A stretch of DNA of 64,000 bases from Eledone cirrhosa (GCA_964016885.1 OZ024740.1:203542877-203606876); one strand, 5' to 3'; shown: positions 43,739 through 56,466, counted from the stretch's first letter. Notes: generated by a model not told the origin, from the sequence alone. A program made the numbers and translations.

Positions 43739-45080
43739 CTAAGGCTCTGATAATAATGTCTGGGTGAAAAGTCCAGTGGAGATGTCGAGTTCAGGTGATA
43801 CCACAAACTTTGGGAGATCGCCTTCTACAGGGGATGGTTCGCCAAGTAGACTCTTGAAGAGGTCAGTCCAGCTCTTTTTCCTAGCTTCTTCAGAGCCTCC
43901 TTTGATGATGGGTGAAGGTTTCCCTTTTTTGCCAGTTATTTCGTTGACTAAAGCCCATGCGGCTGCATGCTGTTTGTTTACATGAAGGGTCTTAAGTTTG
44001 TTGATTTTTCCTTCTACATACTCTGCAAGAGTAGTTGTGTACGCCTCATCAAGGTCCTTTTTGCATTGGGTCATTTCGCTTTTCAGTAAACTAGTTGGAT
44101 TTGAGTTGTACAGAGAAAAAAGACTTTGCAATTTTTTGCGCGCTGAGGATACTAAGATATGTGAGCTCAATTTCGTGAGCTTTCTTTTGGTCTTTTGGGG
44201 TAAGCTGGAAAGAGCAACTTCCTCATTTGCAACAATTAGGTTGGAGTATTTAGTCTAAATGCAATCATCAGTACAGGATAGTTCAGAGAACCTATTGTAG
44301 ACACTAATTGCATACTGGCTGGAGAGCTCCTTATTTCTGACACTAACCTCCAGTAAATTTGTCTCATAGGCTCAGCGGGAACTTCTTAGGAGCGCAAAGG
44401 CTAAGAGTAACTTTGGAAGAACAATCCTGTGCTCAGATCCCACGTTGGAGAAGGAGGAATAGGTTTCAGAGTCGCGTACACTGTTTCGCCATTTTTTCTG
44501 AAATAGGATATAATCCAATTGAGCTCTACTACTGTTAGGGTAGGTGAATGAACAGAGCTTGGATTGCTTTTTCATGAAACTATTTGTAGACTAGAAGAGT
44601 TCAAATTCGTCAAGGAGTTGGAGAAGCATTTCATCATTTCGGTTTGTTTCGGTGAACATCGCCAGGGCCTAGTTTGTCATTGAAGTCGCCTGCAATAGTA
44701 GGGTAATTATGGGCAGGGACGTTTTCAATGACCGATTTCAGAGACTGTAGAAACTGGCGACAGTTTCTTCATCACTGCTATTTGTTGGGCTATCGTAAGA
44801 TATAAATGTGAGTTTGGGATTTGTATTGAACTCGGCAACCATTATTCTATCATCTATCTTTTGGATATTGATGAGGTTGTCACATGCCTTTGATGAGAGA
44901 AGCATACCGACTCCACCAATGGTGCGTTATTGGAGTTTTTGTATGCAGAGGCAGTAACAAGCTGGAAATTGATTGTGTAAACTTTAGGTCTAGATCTGGA
45001 TGGAAATGTCTATGCACTTGAAGACTGATGATGTCAATAGCATTGGATTTAGCGAGTGGGATGTTTACACTTTAGGAGAG
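43739..45080 (-). pseudogene. APE-type LINE endonuclease and linker, decayed
   Basis: Minus-strand pieces include NYPTIAGDFNDKLGPGD (endonuclease GDFN box) near 44700, RAQLDYILFQKKWRNSVRDS and VGSEHRIVLPKLLLAFALL near 44450, then the linker frame 44170-43739 (AEYVEGKINKLKTLHVNKQH, AAWALVNEITGKKGKPSP). The reverse transcriptase that should follow is missing. The sequence abuts the RLE-type LINE at 43690, so one element interrupted or replaced the other. Confidence 0.7.
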
Positions 45081-45203
45081 GTTTTAATCTGCCTTCTGCT
45101 CTATTGAGAACAGTCTGCCTAGATGTGAGGTCGCTTTTGAGTGCTACTGGCTACATGTAAACCAGTACAACCTGTCGCATGATCGGGTCGTCGGCGACTA
45201 AAC

Positions 45204-45239
45204 CGGCAACCTCGCCAAGCTTGCTTGGCGAGGTTGCCG
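45204..45239. repeat. GC-rich perfect palindrome (16-bp arms)
   Basis: CGGCAACCTCGCCAAG, a 4-bp loop and the exact reverse complement. It lies upstream of the LINE endonuclease and is probably in its 5' region. Confidence 0.7.
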
Positions 45240-46055
45240 ATGTGGGGTGTATGGGACTGATTGCACACGTGTCTGTGTGTGTGTGTATATGTGAAGGCTC
45301 AAATACCATTTTGAGCCTGAGCAAAGTTAGATCATGCAGGCGCTTCTGAAGGAAAACATTTCAGAAACATGGAAAACCCAACTAGAGGGCGCCTGGAAGT
45401 CCTATCAACAATGTCTCCACCTATGGGCTAAATAAGAGCTGTCAGTAGCTTTAAAATGGCCTATGCAGTCCTGGCGACGCGTATTTGTATCCAGCTATCG
45501 ACAAAATGGACTATTCATTGATTTGCACCAGAGTTCAAGCCCCTGCCTTAACTGATTTTCCTGAAACTCATACTTCATCCTCTGAGACTAATGACAGACC
45601 AGTCTTCAGCTTGGCTTTTTAGTCCTGCTAGGGACTTGCACACTCTTGCACAGATGCTGCAGCAATGGGAGCCTCTCGTAATAGATGTTACGGTCCTGTT
45701 TTAGAGCACTTTCAAATGACATTTCACTCCATTAACCGTGGCACACTCTTTTCACACTCCCCACAGACAGAAATACTGTACAATACACAATTGAGGGTGT
45801 TCCCGTGTACGTAGCTTCTCCGATGACTTTTATTGACATATATTAACATATAAATACTGACATATATTTGACAGGTGTATGCGACTTTGTGTGTATATAT
45901 ATAAATATGTATACACACACATACAGAGGACGATAACCTCACATTTTGGTTATAAATATAGTTTCCATGTATTAATATCACTAGCAGCAAAGTGGTCAAT
46001 TTTAAATTATTTATTTTTACAAAATTTAGTAGATAAATTATGTAATATTCATTCA
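45240..46055. other. Intergenic sequence, nothing recognised
   Basis: Contains short TG and TA tracts near 45270 and 45890. No coding similarity was recognised in any frame. Confidence 0.4.
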
Positions 46056-46079
46056 TTATTTATTCAAAGTAGAGCGGTG

Positions 46080-46265
46080 AATTGGCAGTATCGGTAGAGG
46101 GTCGGACGCCATGCTTTGACGTATAGAGTTACGGCCCTTGCCATTCTGAGTTCAAATCCCGCCAAGGTTAACTTTGCCTTTCATCCTTACGGGGTCGATA
46201 AAATAAAGTACCAGTAATGCACTGGGTAATTGCTGGCCTTGTGCCTAACGTAGAAACAATTATTC
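46080..46265 (+). repeat. SINE family A, full length
   Basis: AATTGGCAGTATCGGTAGAG to GTAGAAACAATTATT. The flanks TTATTTATTCAAAGTA and TTATTCATTCAAAGTA look like a target-site duplication with one change. Confidence 0.86.
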
Positions 46266-46339
46266 ATTCAAAGTAATCCAACTTATTTTACTAACGGGAT
46301 TTAAAAAAAAACCGTACGCAGTCCCACACTCCTTCCTTT

Positions 46340-46348
46340 ATTATAGTT

Positions 46349-46391
<43 letters not shown>

Positions 46392-46478
46392 ATTTATGTG
46401 TATGTGTATCTTATTATTATTTTGTCCCATCTACTTTACGGTCAAGTGAAATAGGCGAGTACTGGCTGCTTCTTCAAG

Positions 46479-46515
<37 letters not shown>
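46340..46515. repeat. TA and TG microsatellites
   Basis: (TA)n then (TG)n at 46349-46392, and (TA)n at 46481-46511. Confidence 0.9.
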
Positions 46516-46516
<1 letters not shown>

Positions 46517-46829
46517 AAGAAGCGTCTCCATTCGTGTCTTGACTGAATCTCCCTGCCTGATTCTCACCTGTATCACGTCTGGCCAGAGAATATAGCAAAG
46601 CTAACACACTTATTTGCACCTTTCATGACAAAACGCCCACACTCTATCGCGGCACATGGACCAAGAGAGAGACCCGGCCAACATCTCTGATGTGATGTCA
46701 CTGGCCCTTCACGTCCGACTCTCGAGCCCCCCCCCCCGGATCCCAAAGATCATTCGCTCCATCATCTCACTCCATGTCAAAAATCTGCCATCCACTTCAG
46801 TGAGCGGCGTTCCCATGGCGATTTCCGCA

Positions 46830-46985
46830 AAGTCTGGGTGCCGTTTTCATCTTCCTTTTCTCCGAAGTCCGTCAAATCAGCGATTCTGCCGATATCCAAG
46901 ATGTGACATTCCATCCACAGTCACGTTGTTTCAGGAATTCACAGCCGTTACTGTTCCCTTTCCCAATTGAGATGTGCAACACGCA
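46830..46985 (-). pseudogene. LTR retrotransposon integrase C-terminal fragment
   Basis: The minus strand reads CCTSQLGKGTVTAVNS and NNVTVDGMS, as in the C-terminal (GPY/F-like) end of retrotransposon integrases, followed by shifted frames with LDIGRI. It continues the integrase core to its right. Confidence 0.5.
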
Positions 46986-46999
46986 CTTGGGGGCTTCAT

Positions 47000-47950
47000 T
47001 CTAACTTCCTCGCCTACTTTCATGAACGCATACTCTCTCTCTCTCTCTCTCTCTTCCACATTCATATATATACATCGCACTGTGTGGCACCGACTGATTA
47101 GCCTGTCCCAACCGAGGCAACATATTGTACCAGAACACCGCCTCCATTGGTGAAATGTATCTCCTCTCCGCCATGGCCTTGATCGCGTGATGGTGTCTCT
47201 CTACGATCCCATTTCCACTCGGCCTGCACGCCGTTCTGAAGAAGCGGCTCACATTTCACCCCATCAAGCATCTCCTTCAGCACCTCCGAGCAAAATGCCG
47301 TGCTATTATCCACGAACAGTTCATCTGCAGGGCTCCGTACCAAGAATATCTCTTTCAGCGTCCCTACAATTTCCCCCGTAGTCTCCATCTTCCTCTCCTT
47401 CCGTATTGCCATCCGCCCCGATCCGCAAACGACCATCGAGAGATACGTCCTCTGTCGGTAGTGTTTCACATCAACTGCCAATCGCTTCCAGTTGCGCTCC
47501 ACTGGGATGTTACCGGTCTCGTGCCTGCACAGAGCGGGGTCGCTAGACTGACATCTATTGCAACTCCCGACCACTTTCTGGACACTCTGTCAGGTAACGT
47601 CGGAGTCAAGGTTCCTGGCTAGGAACAGGGTCCTATCCACTCCTATATGATACATGGTAACCTCCCCAACTCCGAGTCTCTCAGTCGACACACTGCAGCT
47701 ATCCCTTTTTGTTCGAATCCTCTGGCACTTCTAGCCAGGCTTTCTTCACCCTGGTTAAGATGTCCGCCTTATTTCTTTCCGAGGGCACAAAGATGACTCT
47801 CAACTTTAAGCCGAACTCAGCAGCTAGCTCTCCCAGAGTTCCCAATTGGCGCTTTATTAGCATCTCTGCCGCCCCTGGCTAGGTCCTCAGCTTGCCTGAT
47901 GGCAAGTGGGCCCTTCGGGGGCCTACGGTAGAACTTTAGGGGCCAATGCA
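47000..47950 (-). pseudogene. LTR retrotransposon pol remnant: RNase H end and integrase core
   Basis: In minus-strand order: EFGLKLRVIFVPSERNKADI with LTRVKKAWL near 47800, the RNase H tail signature. The integrase follows with NIPVERNWKRLAVDVKHYRQ (first catalytic aspartate), LFVDNSTAFCSEVLKEMLDG (second) and, after a frameshift near 47230, RTACRPSGNGIVERHHHAIK with the final glutamate, then FWYNMLPRLGQANQSVPHSA. This is the D, D, E integrase layout of gypsy/BEL-class retrotransposons. Long terminal repeats were not found. Stops and shifts make it inactive. Confidence 0.78.
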
Positions 47951-48589
47951 AAAACTTTGCTTGCAAAGAGAATATCAAGTCATAGAGAAAGAATAACAAA
48001 TTGAAAAATAAAAATTGATAAACAAATTGAAAAATAAAAATAAAACAAAGCAAAGCAGTAATATTACACTGATACATATTATATATGTGTGTGACTACTT
48101 GTGTGTGTGCCTCTGTGTGTGTATATTTCCATGACACATAGGCGTTATTTACTACAATGTCACCTTTGAATTGATTATATCGTATCTCAAGAAGCGCTGC
48201 AAAGTGTTCATTTTATTTTACAAAGCATTTTCGTGGATGGCGGAATAACAAAGGCTGACAGAGAGATAAGTAAGTCAAGAGCGTTAAGTACAATTTAAAA
48301 GGTTAAAATATGTAAGTCTATGTCGTGATAACCCAATTGCACTTGTCAGTCTGTTACATAATTTTATTTGTTGATAATTCATGGAACACATATGATATGA
48401 AAGAGGGAGGGAGAATGGTAACGGCAAATATTCTAAAATACGTTAACTGTCAATAGAATTATCTTCCCCCACCCCTTCACTCACTCTATCAATTTATCTA
48501 TCTCTATGTACAGCTATGGAACTATCTATCTCCATTCTCCTCCTCTCTCCCTCTCCCCCTCTCTCTCTTTATATTTACAAACACACACA

Positions 48590-48740
48590 CATATATATAA
48601 TTCGTTTTTGAATTTGTTTTGCGAGATTTCTTATCTGAAAACGTGTGTTGAAACAGATATTGTTATACTTTCAGAGGGTCATGCTGCCAATAAAAACACA
48701 CGCACCTATCGGTTTCACTTCAATTTATTATAAGTTTCCG
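48590..48740 (+). repeat. Repeat F (related to the 58.3-kb hairpin)
   Basis: AGGGTCATGCTGCCAATAAA, CACACGCACCTATCGGTTTC and ACTTCAATTTATTATAAGTT match the arms of the inverted repeat at 58280-58445. ATCTGAAAACGTGTGTTGAA matches the sequence just outside it. Confidence 0.75.
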
Positions 48741-48745
48741 GGTGG

Positions 48746-48898
48746 TTGGTTGGTTTGATAACGGGAAGGTTGTTTATATATTGTCAAAGTTCTTTCGTCA
48801 CACATTATGTGACCTCCTCAGTCACTAGGTATTTTTGTGTTTTGTGTGTTGTGTGCTTAGTTTGCGCATGCGTTACATCCGGGTACGTATGTGTATTT

Positions 48899-48929
<31 letters not shown>

Positions 48930-49640
48930 TGTGTTTATTTACTTTTCTATCTGTGTGTGTCTGATTTGTTTTGTTAGTTTGGTTTTTGTGTGTGTCTGTA
49001 TGTCTTCATTTTGTCTTAATTACTAGTTGTGATGTTGCTATTCCACTCATGTTTTCTGTTTAATTTTGGTTGGAGTTCGTTTATATTTGTTGCTTCTGTG
49101 ATTTGTCTGAGCATTGCATCTTTTCTGCGTGTGGATATAATTTTTATCTCTATGTCCTCTAATGTGCCCCTATGTTCTATTTTGGCATGTTGGTGAAGTT
49201 CTGATGAGTTTTTCCCATCCTGGAGTTCTCGCCAGTGTTCACTAATGATTTCTCCTATGCTACGGGCTGTTTCACCAATGTATGTTATATTCTTATTCCT
49301 ACACTGTCCCTCAGTACATCTTATGTTATATACTACGTTCCTAGTTTTGTAGTTAGTTTGTGGGCTTAGCTTGCAGACTATGTATTTCCTATCAGCACAG
49401 GGAGATCTTTGAAATGGGTATGTTTTGCTAATTAGGGTTTTTATGGGAATACCAGGTCATTTAACTATCTTAATATTTAATTTGAACTTGTCTAGGGCCC
49501 TTCTAAATCTGTAAGCTAGTTCGCCTCTAGGGGTTGTATTGACGAACATTGCATTCTGGTATTTATTGCTATCCTACCATGAGTTTATTTTATTTGCCTT
49601 ATTCCTAATCCTTTCTATCCTATTCCAAAATTTGCTCCTA
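48746..49640 (-). pseudogene. Penelope-like element: GIY-YIG nuclease end and 3' region
   Basis: The minus strand near 49400-49020 reads VVYNIRCTEGQCRNKNITYI, GETARSIGEIISEHWRELQD, KNSSELHQHAKIEHRGTLED and INELQPKLNRKHEW. This has the YxIxC ... C ... YIGET.R....EH form of Penelope-type GIY-YIG nucleases. Upstream (to 49640) stops interrupt the reading. 48746-49020 is the probable 3' untranslated region with CACATTATGTGACCTCCTCA. It is a different lineage from the intact frame at 36839. Confidence 0.75.
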
Positions 49641-49739
49641 TACATGGGGCAAGTTCCATTTGCATCCTTTTCTACAATCTTTGTCCAAGGAAGACCTGCA
49701 GTTGATGTCGTCCCAGTTACGTTGGACATTTGTATACTG

Positions 49740-50620
49740 GGGGATATTTGTATACTGCCGGTTCAGTCGGCCAGAGTATGCTCAAATTCTGGGGCCAAGT
49801 CAGGTTTGGTCGTCTTGCTGAGGACCTCACTGATGAGGGTGCAACTGGATGTAATTGAGGAGAGGTAGGCCGGCAGTGCCATATCCGAAGCGGATCGGAG
49901 GATGGGCTACCGAACCTCGTTGGGACATTGCAGATGAGTTCTGCACAGCGTCGGATGGTGACATCGAGTTCACTGAGATGATCTGTGTGGGCGTGACAAG
50001 GTGCACCACGTAGCGTGAACAATAATTTGGGGAGGGTGAAGCAGTTCCTCAAGAGGCTTTCGAAAGAATTGGAGAGCCGAGAATCATGGCGGCGTCTTTG
50101 GGCGTTAACTGAGTCCCGGACAAGACGAGATGGATGCTGAGTATGGCGTCGTGGAATTCGGCCTCTCTGTTGCTAACATTTATCACCTCGGACTTGGATT
50201 AGTTGATCTCAAGTCCGACGAGCTTTAGAGATGGGATGGTTAGCCGATGGTCCTCAATTACAGTCTAAGCCGAACCACCCAAAGTCATGTCGTCCAGGTA
50301 CCAAACATTGAAGGGCGACCGGACCGAGTGGGTAACTAACATCGTCAACTGTCAGCGCAAAGAGGTGCAGGCCGAGTGGATCTTCCTGTTGGACACCCGT
50401 AGCGGAAGTAACCCTGTTGTTAGCGGCCACGATTAAGCTGGGTCTTCCGTACGAGAGATGAACGAGAAAGTAAATAGGGGTAGCTCGTCTGAGACCGTCT
50501 CTAGAACGCGATCCCGCCTAACGTTGTTGAAGGCGTTTCTCATGGCCAGCTTCACAAGTAGGTGAGGTGACAAAGGAGGCATGTGCTCTATAAAGTGCCT
50601 GGCCCCATAGCGAGTTCATT
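49740..50620 (-). pseudogene. LINE reverse transcriptase remnant
   Basis: The minus strand, in shifting frames, gives LLVKLAMRNAFNNVRRDRVL near 50550, YLDDMTLGGSA (xxDD box) near 50280, LVGLEIN near 50200 and CFTLPKLLFTLRGAPCHAHT with IRRCAELICNVPTRFGSP near 50020-49920. The order is that of a non-LTR retrotransposon reverse transcriptase. It has many breaks. Confidence 0.7.
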
Positions 50621-50867
50621 TCTCTAGTTTTGTTATATTTAGATTGTGAAGGATGACGACAGTTTCTGATGGGAATCTCAACAAAAATTGAAATTCATCT
50701 TTTTCAATCTCAGACCAAATACCTAAATAAGATGTTTTCATGATTAGATATATAAACATGTATGTTTATGAGTTTACGTACACATTTCTTTCAGCTTTGG
50801 TTGTTCAACAACGCACATCAGATCTTTATACTCTTACAACTTTATACAGACAAACCAACACCAGCAC

Positions 50868-51057
50868 CCAGCAATTTGAGGGAGGGGAAAGTCGATTAAA
50901 TCTACCCCAATGCGTTACTGGTACTTTATTATAACGACCCTGTAAGGATGGAAGGCAAAGTTAACCGCGGTGGGATTTGAACTCAGAGCGTAAAGGGCCG
51001 TAATTCTATGCCACGAAGCAGTGTGTCCGATGCTCTACCGATACTGCCAATCCACTA
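50868..51057 (-). repeat. SINE family A, near full length, inverted
   Basis: GACCCTGTAAGGATGGAAGG, GGTGGGATTTGAACTCAGAG and GCTCTACCGATACTGCCAAT. Confidence 0.82.
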
Positions 51058-51229
51058 CACTAGAAATAATACATGGCAGCAGATGTTTTCCTGTTTTAAT
51101 CGGTTAATCAGTCATATATATATCAAAAGAAAGGTCACGACTGAAAGCTATAAAGTTAGACACCACTCTCTTTCTGACATCTCTCTTTGGCCCATAAACG
51201 CGGTGTTTTTTCTCTCTTTTCACCCCCTT

Positions 51230-51582
<353 letters not shown>

Positions 51583-51859
51583 CACAATAACTTCTACCTC
51601 TCAGAGCTCACCACTCCGTCATAAATAATTCGGTCACTTCTCTCAACACTGATATTTTGTCTTACCCTTTCCTATCAGAAGATCGTCCTTGAAGATTTCT
51701 CTCCCTCCACTGCACTCGCCAACTTGTTAAAACATGTAAGAGGAAGATAGGATCAAATGCTCTGATCTCTAAAGATCTACGAGGTCGTAACACAGCCCTT
51801 TCCCGAGGAAGGAGTAACCTCCGATACGTTAAAACATTTGTTTTCCTTTTCCAACAAGG

Positions 51860-53314
51860 GTGAAACTAATAAGAATTATGTTATTGTTTCTCTGTGTTCG
51901 TCTTGTTTATCTGAAACTACATACATACATACATACATATAAAATGGCAAAAAACAATCTCTCTATTGGCTATATAAACAGAATGAAGCTACACTGGGAC
52001 GAAATACACCCAGAGCTAAATTATTTCACAGCGAAACAATTACATCAACAAGCGACGTTTGTTGAACGTAAAAATAAGATAAATATTATTAATTGTAAGT
52101 CCCCCACAACAAACACGGAATCAACAACACGTGCTACAGGTCGCCATGCTTCTAGACTTCCTAGCAGCGACACCACGCGTACCATCTAAGTCTACCTCGA
52201 ATGCTGGGGAAAACACTATCGATAATAATAATAATCGAAGAAATTTGATACCACGTGTACCATCTGAGTCTACCTCAACTATTGTGGAAAATACTATCGA
52301 TAATGATAATAACCAAAAGTATAAACAATTGAAAATTTCCCTCAACGAAATCTTCCAGAGAGAAATTAATTCCTGTATAAATATCTCTCTTGCTGAACGT
52401 ATTAAAACGACAATGTTTAATAAAAAACTAAATAATGAAATATTACGTGTTATTAACGAAATAGGGGATGAATATTTACGACGGATAAAAACCCCAACAT
52501 TTTGGCAAATCAACGCCTGTTTATATGCCCTAGCAACGACAGTGAAGCATTATCTTGGTGATAGCAGAGATATTAACAAGAACAAAACATCACCAAAAAT
52601 ACCATCATATATAACTAAAATAGAAAAAAAGAGTGCTGACCTACGAAAAAACATAGGACATGTGACAATGCTCCTTACATGCAAACAAACACAAAAAACC
52701 CCCACTCCTCACCAACAAAGAGTGAAAAATAAAATAGAGACGATGTTTGGTAACAGTAGAACCAGAACTCTCCAATATAAGCTGATCACCCTCAAACAAG
52801 AATTGAGAGCTGTTAGCGAAAAACGCCGATACCTGAAGAAGGTAGATGAGAGAAAAATGCTTAATAAAAGATTCAGACGAAACCAAACATCAGTCTATAG
52901 AGATATGAAGGGCAAAATAATAAGTGTCCCAGAAAGACATAGATTCCTTTAGGAGCAAAATATGGGGTGAAAAGAAGAATTTCAACCAAGATGCAGTGTG
53001 GCTAAAAGAAATCCGAAAGAAATATTGCTCCTACACTACAACAAAAACATACGAAATAAATGGGTACTGTGATAGGAAAACTCCAAGATAAGAAAACACC
53101 AGGAAGAGACATGATTGTCGGCTACTGGTACAAAAAAATGATATTCTATCGGAGGTATCTTACTGACCTCTACCAACAAGTTCTTAAGGGAGATACACTT
53201 ATACCAGAATGGTTGACATTAGCACAAACATTACTGGTCCTCAAGAACAAAGACACCCACTTGGCAAAAAACTACCAACCCATTGCATGCCAGAACCTGA
53301 TGTATACCAGGTGA
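51860..53314 (+). pseudogene. RLE-type LINE, 5' half (N-terminal region to start of reverse transcriptase)
   Basis: An N-terminal frame (MAKNNLSIGYINRMKLHWDE, 51940-52189) shifts into a 273-codon frame (52131-52952) with basic and coiled-coil-like stretches, NNEILRVINEIGDEYLRRIK and KLITLKQELRAVSEKRRYLK. After a stop near 52950 the sequence continues as NIWGEKKNFNQDAVWLKEIR, then the 53060-53314 frame with LQDKKTPGRDMIVGYWYKKM, IPEWLTLAQTLLVLKNKDTH and NYQPIACQNLMY. The last blocks match the minus-strand fragment at 41215-41604, so both belong to the same restriction-nuclease LINE class. It stops abruptly inside the reverse transcriptase at about 53310, where another LINE begins. Confidence 0.72.
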
Positions 53315-54870
53315 TCAAAACACTCGAAAACAAAAAATCACCCGGTCTTGACAACATACCCAGTATAATTTGGAAAGTCCAAAACCTTACTTCAGTCCTA
53401 TTATCAATCTGCAACGACACCTTAAGCAACAAAACTCCTCCAACAAGTTGGTTAAAAGCAGGCATAGTTCCTGTTCCCCCAAAAGGTGACTTCTCATCCC
53501 CACAAAACTACCGGGGAATATCACTTATGCCCATTGCTGCCAAGATCTACAAGCTAATCCTCAACCGTATAGTTCCGTATGATTCAATCCTTCGCATCAA
53601 CCAAAACGGTTTTAGGCGTGGTAAATCTACACTTGCACAAATTTTGGCCTTGAGAAGAGTAGTGGAAGAGATGAGAAACTCCAACAGAAAAATGGCTCTA
53701 GTTTTTGTTGATTTTAGAAAAGCTTTTGACAGCATAAACAAAGACATTTTGTTTGAAATTCAACCCTTGTATGGCATCCCAGCAAGACTTGTGGAAGCGA
53801 TTAAGGCTCTGTATATCAACACAAGGGCCACTATCATCACCCCCGATGGCCCAACAGAGTTCTTTGACATCTCAGCAGGAATGCTGTAGGGTGACACTCT
53901 TGCCCCATTCCTCTTCATCAATGCACTAGACTATGTCCTGAGACTCTCAATTGACAAAATCAATAACAAAGGTATAACCATCAAACCCTGCATGAGCTCT
54001 AGGCACCTCTCTAAACATCTCACTGACCTTGACTTTGCAGATGACATTGCACTTCTTGAAGATTGCCTAAAAAATGCGCAACAACTTTTGACATCTCAGA
54101 AAGCAGCCGCCCTCGTTGGCCTTCATCTCAACGAGGGTAAACAGAGTACATATCAAACTGTACAGGCAACAATATCCTAAGGAAACGGCAGTGATACCAA
54201 GTAAGTCGAGGATTTCAAGTATCTTGGGTCCTGGATCATGGACTCTGAGAAGGATTTTGCCACCAGAAAAGCCCAAGCCAGGTCAGCTTGCAACAAGATT
54301 GATCGAGCTTGGCGCTCAAATCTTTCCAACCACACCAAAATCAGACTCTTCCAAGTAACAATTCAACCAATTTTGCTATATGGAAGTGAAACATGGACGC
54401 TTTCATCCAAACAACAAAAGCGCCTTGATGGCACCTACAGTCGCCTGCTTCAACGCATTCAGAACATAATCTGGCGACATCTGCCTTTGAGAGAGATATA
54501 TGCCGGCCTCCCACGCATATCTGTCGTTGTACATAAGAGGAGAGTAAGATATGCTGGCCACTGCCATCGTGCCACCTACGAAGCTGTGTCCCCATTAGGC
54601 CTTTGGAAACCACAAACAGTCACCAATAACTGGGAGCGCAAGCTCTCCTATCCCGATGTCATCTCCAGAGATTCTGGTATTGAAATCCAGGACTTGGCAA
54701 CGGCAATGAACGACAGACCCACGTGGAGATCAATGGTTGAGTCGATTTCAGCTGAGGCCGCCGGATGATGAAAGGGCCACGTCCGTGTTGCTCATGCTTT
54801 GGTGTCATGCGATAGCATTATTCGAAACCGAGTTGCAACCATCATCATCCTCATCATCATCATAATCACA
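53305..54870 (+). pseudogene. Second LINE: reverse transcriptase to C-terminus with ATC-rich tail
   Basis: The 53209-53889 frame, from about 53305, reads VIKTLENKKSPGLDNIPSII, NYRGISLMPIAAKIYKLILN, INQNGFRRGKSTLAQILALR and ALVFVDFRKAFDSINKDIL. A TAG at 53887 breaks it, and then GDTLAPFLFINALDYVLRLS and LDFADDIALLEDCLKNAQQ (catalytic box) follow. After a shift near 54180, the 54238-54768 frame reads LFQVTIQPILLYGSETWTLS, RRVRYAGHCHRATYEAVSPL and ISAEAAG with a stop. It ends with a CATCATCATCCTCATCATCA tail. No endonuclease is present at the start; it is fused to the 5' half of a different LINE. Confidence 0.82.
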
Positions 54871-54897
54871 TCTATATCTATCTATCTATCGATATAT

Positions 54898-55492
54898 AGA
54901 TATATAAGTATGTATACGTTCATACATATATGTATACAGACGTACAGTAGTATGTATATATATACATACATGCACACATGTATATATGTACGTGTGGGTT
55001 TACCGAACATTTATTATAATGTTCGGTTTGTTTGTAAACAAACAGCCCGAATTACGCCGTACAGTGCTCGGCAACAGTCGTCGCCCTTTTGTTCAACAGT
55101 GACAAAGGAACGATGTACTAGTTTCAAGATTATTAGCTATCGTCAGCGTCGTTTACCTTTCTGTCAGATGATTGAACGTTTGGAAGTATATACTTTCCCT
55201 ATGCACATTAACGGCTGAGCAGCCTAATTTGCATATCGAGTGAGTTAGTCGGCCGGGCGCACCGAGAACGATAAATGGAAAAGAATGAAACGAAGTTTCA
55301 TTTCTCAGTCTTAGTACGGCTGATACCTAAATATAAGTATGTATACGTACATACATATATGTGTACAGACGTACAGTAGTATGTATATATATACATACAT
55401 GCACATATATATATATATATATGTACGTATGGCTTTACCGAACATTTATTATAATGTTCGGTTTGTTTGTAAACAAACAGCACGTTTTGATC
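54898..55492. repeat. Direct repeat of ~160 bp flanking a 275-bp segment
   Basis: ATACAGACGTACAGTAGTAT with ACCGAACATTTATTATAATG and TTCGGTTTGTTTGTAAACAA occurs at 54898-55055 and again at 55335-55490. Each copy holds two small palindromes, CCGAACATTTATTATAATGT(TCGG) and GTTTGTTTGTAAACAAAC. The segment between (55056-55334) is GC-richer and unrecognised. Confidence 0.85.
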
Positions 55493-55605
55493 ACCACATC
55501 GATCGTGCCTCGAGCTGGTCGCCCGAGAAACAATTGTAATATGTCTAATAAATTCCTTTCGTCGTAACACTGATTCTCTTTTTTCTGCAATATATATATA
55601 TATAT

Positions 55606-56340
<735 letters not shown>

Positions 56341-56377
56341 TGATGGTCAGTCGTACCGTCAACGCTTAGTGAGGGGT

Positions 56378-56466
56378 AGTATTATGACCTGTAAATAAAG
56401 TACCAGTAATGCACTGAGTAATTGCTGGCCTTGTGCCTAAAGTAGAAACAAGTATTATGACCTGTA
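56378..56466 (+). repeat. 5'-truncated SINE family A with 16-bp target-site duplication
   Basis: A 57-bp SINE 3' end (56394-56450: AATAAAGTACCAGTAATGCA to GTAGAAACA) lies between two exact copies of AGTATTATGACCTGTA at 56378-56393 and 56451-56466, the hallmark of target-primed reverse transcription. Confidence 0.9.

Noticed and set aside
45204..45239. Hairpin resembling a bacterial terminator
   Set aside because: The context is eukaryotic, no T run follows, and it lies in the probable 5' region of a decayed LINE.
46830..47950. Endogenous retrovirus
   Set aside because: Only RNase H and integrase remnants of gypsy/BEL type are visible. No envelope region or terminal repeats were found, so an LTR retrotransposon is the simpler call.
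48835..49026. Phe/Tyr-rich plus-strand frames near TTTATTTATT
   Set aside because: Translation of a TTTA tandem tract in the 3' region of a Penelope-like element.
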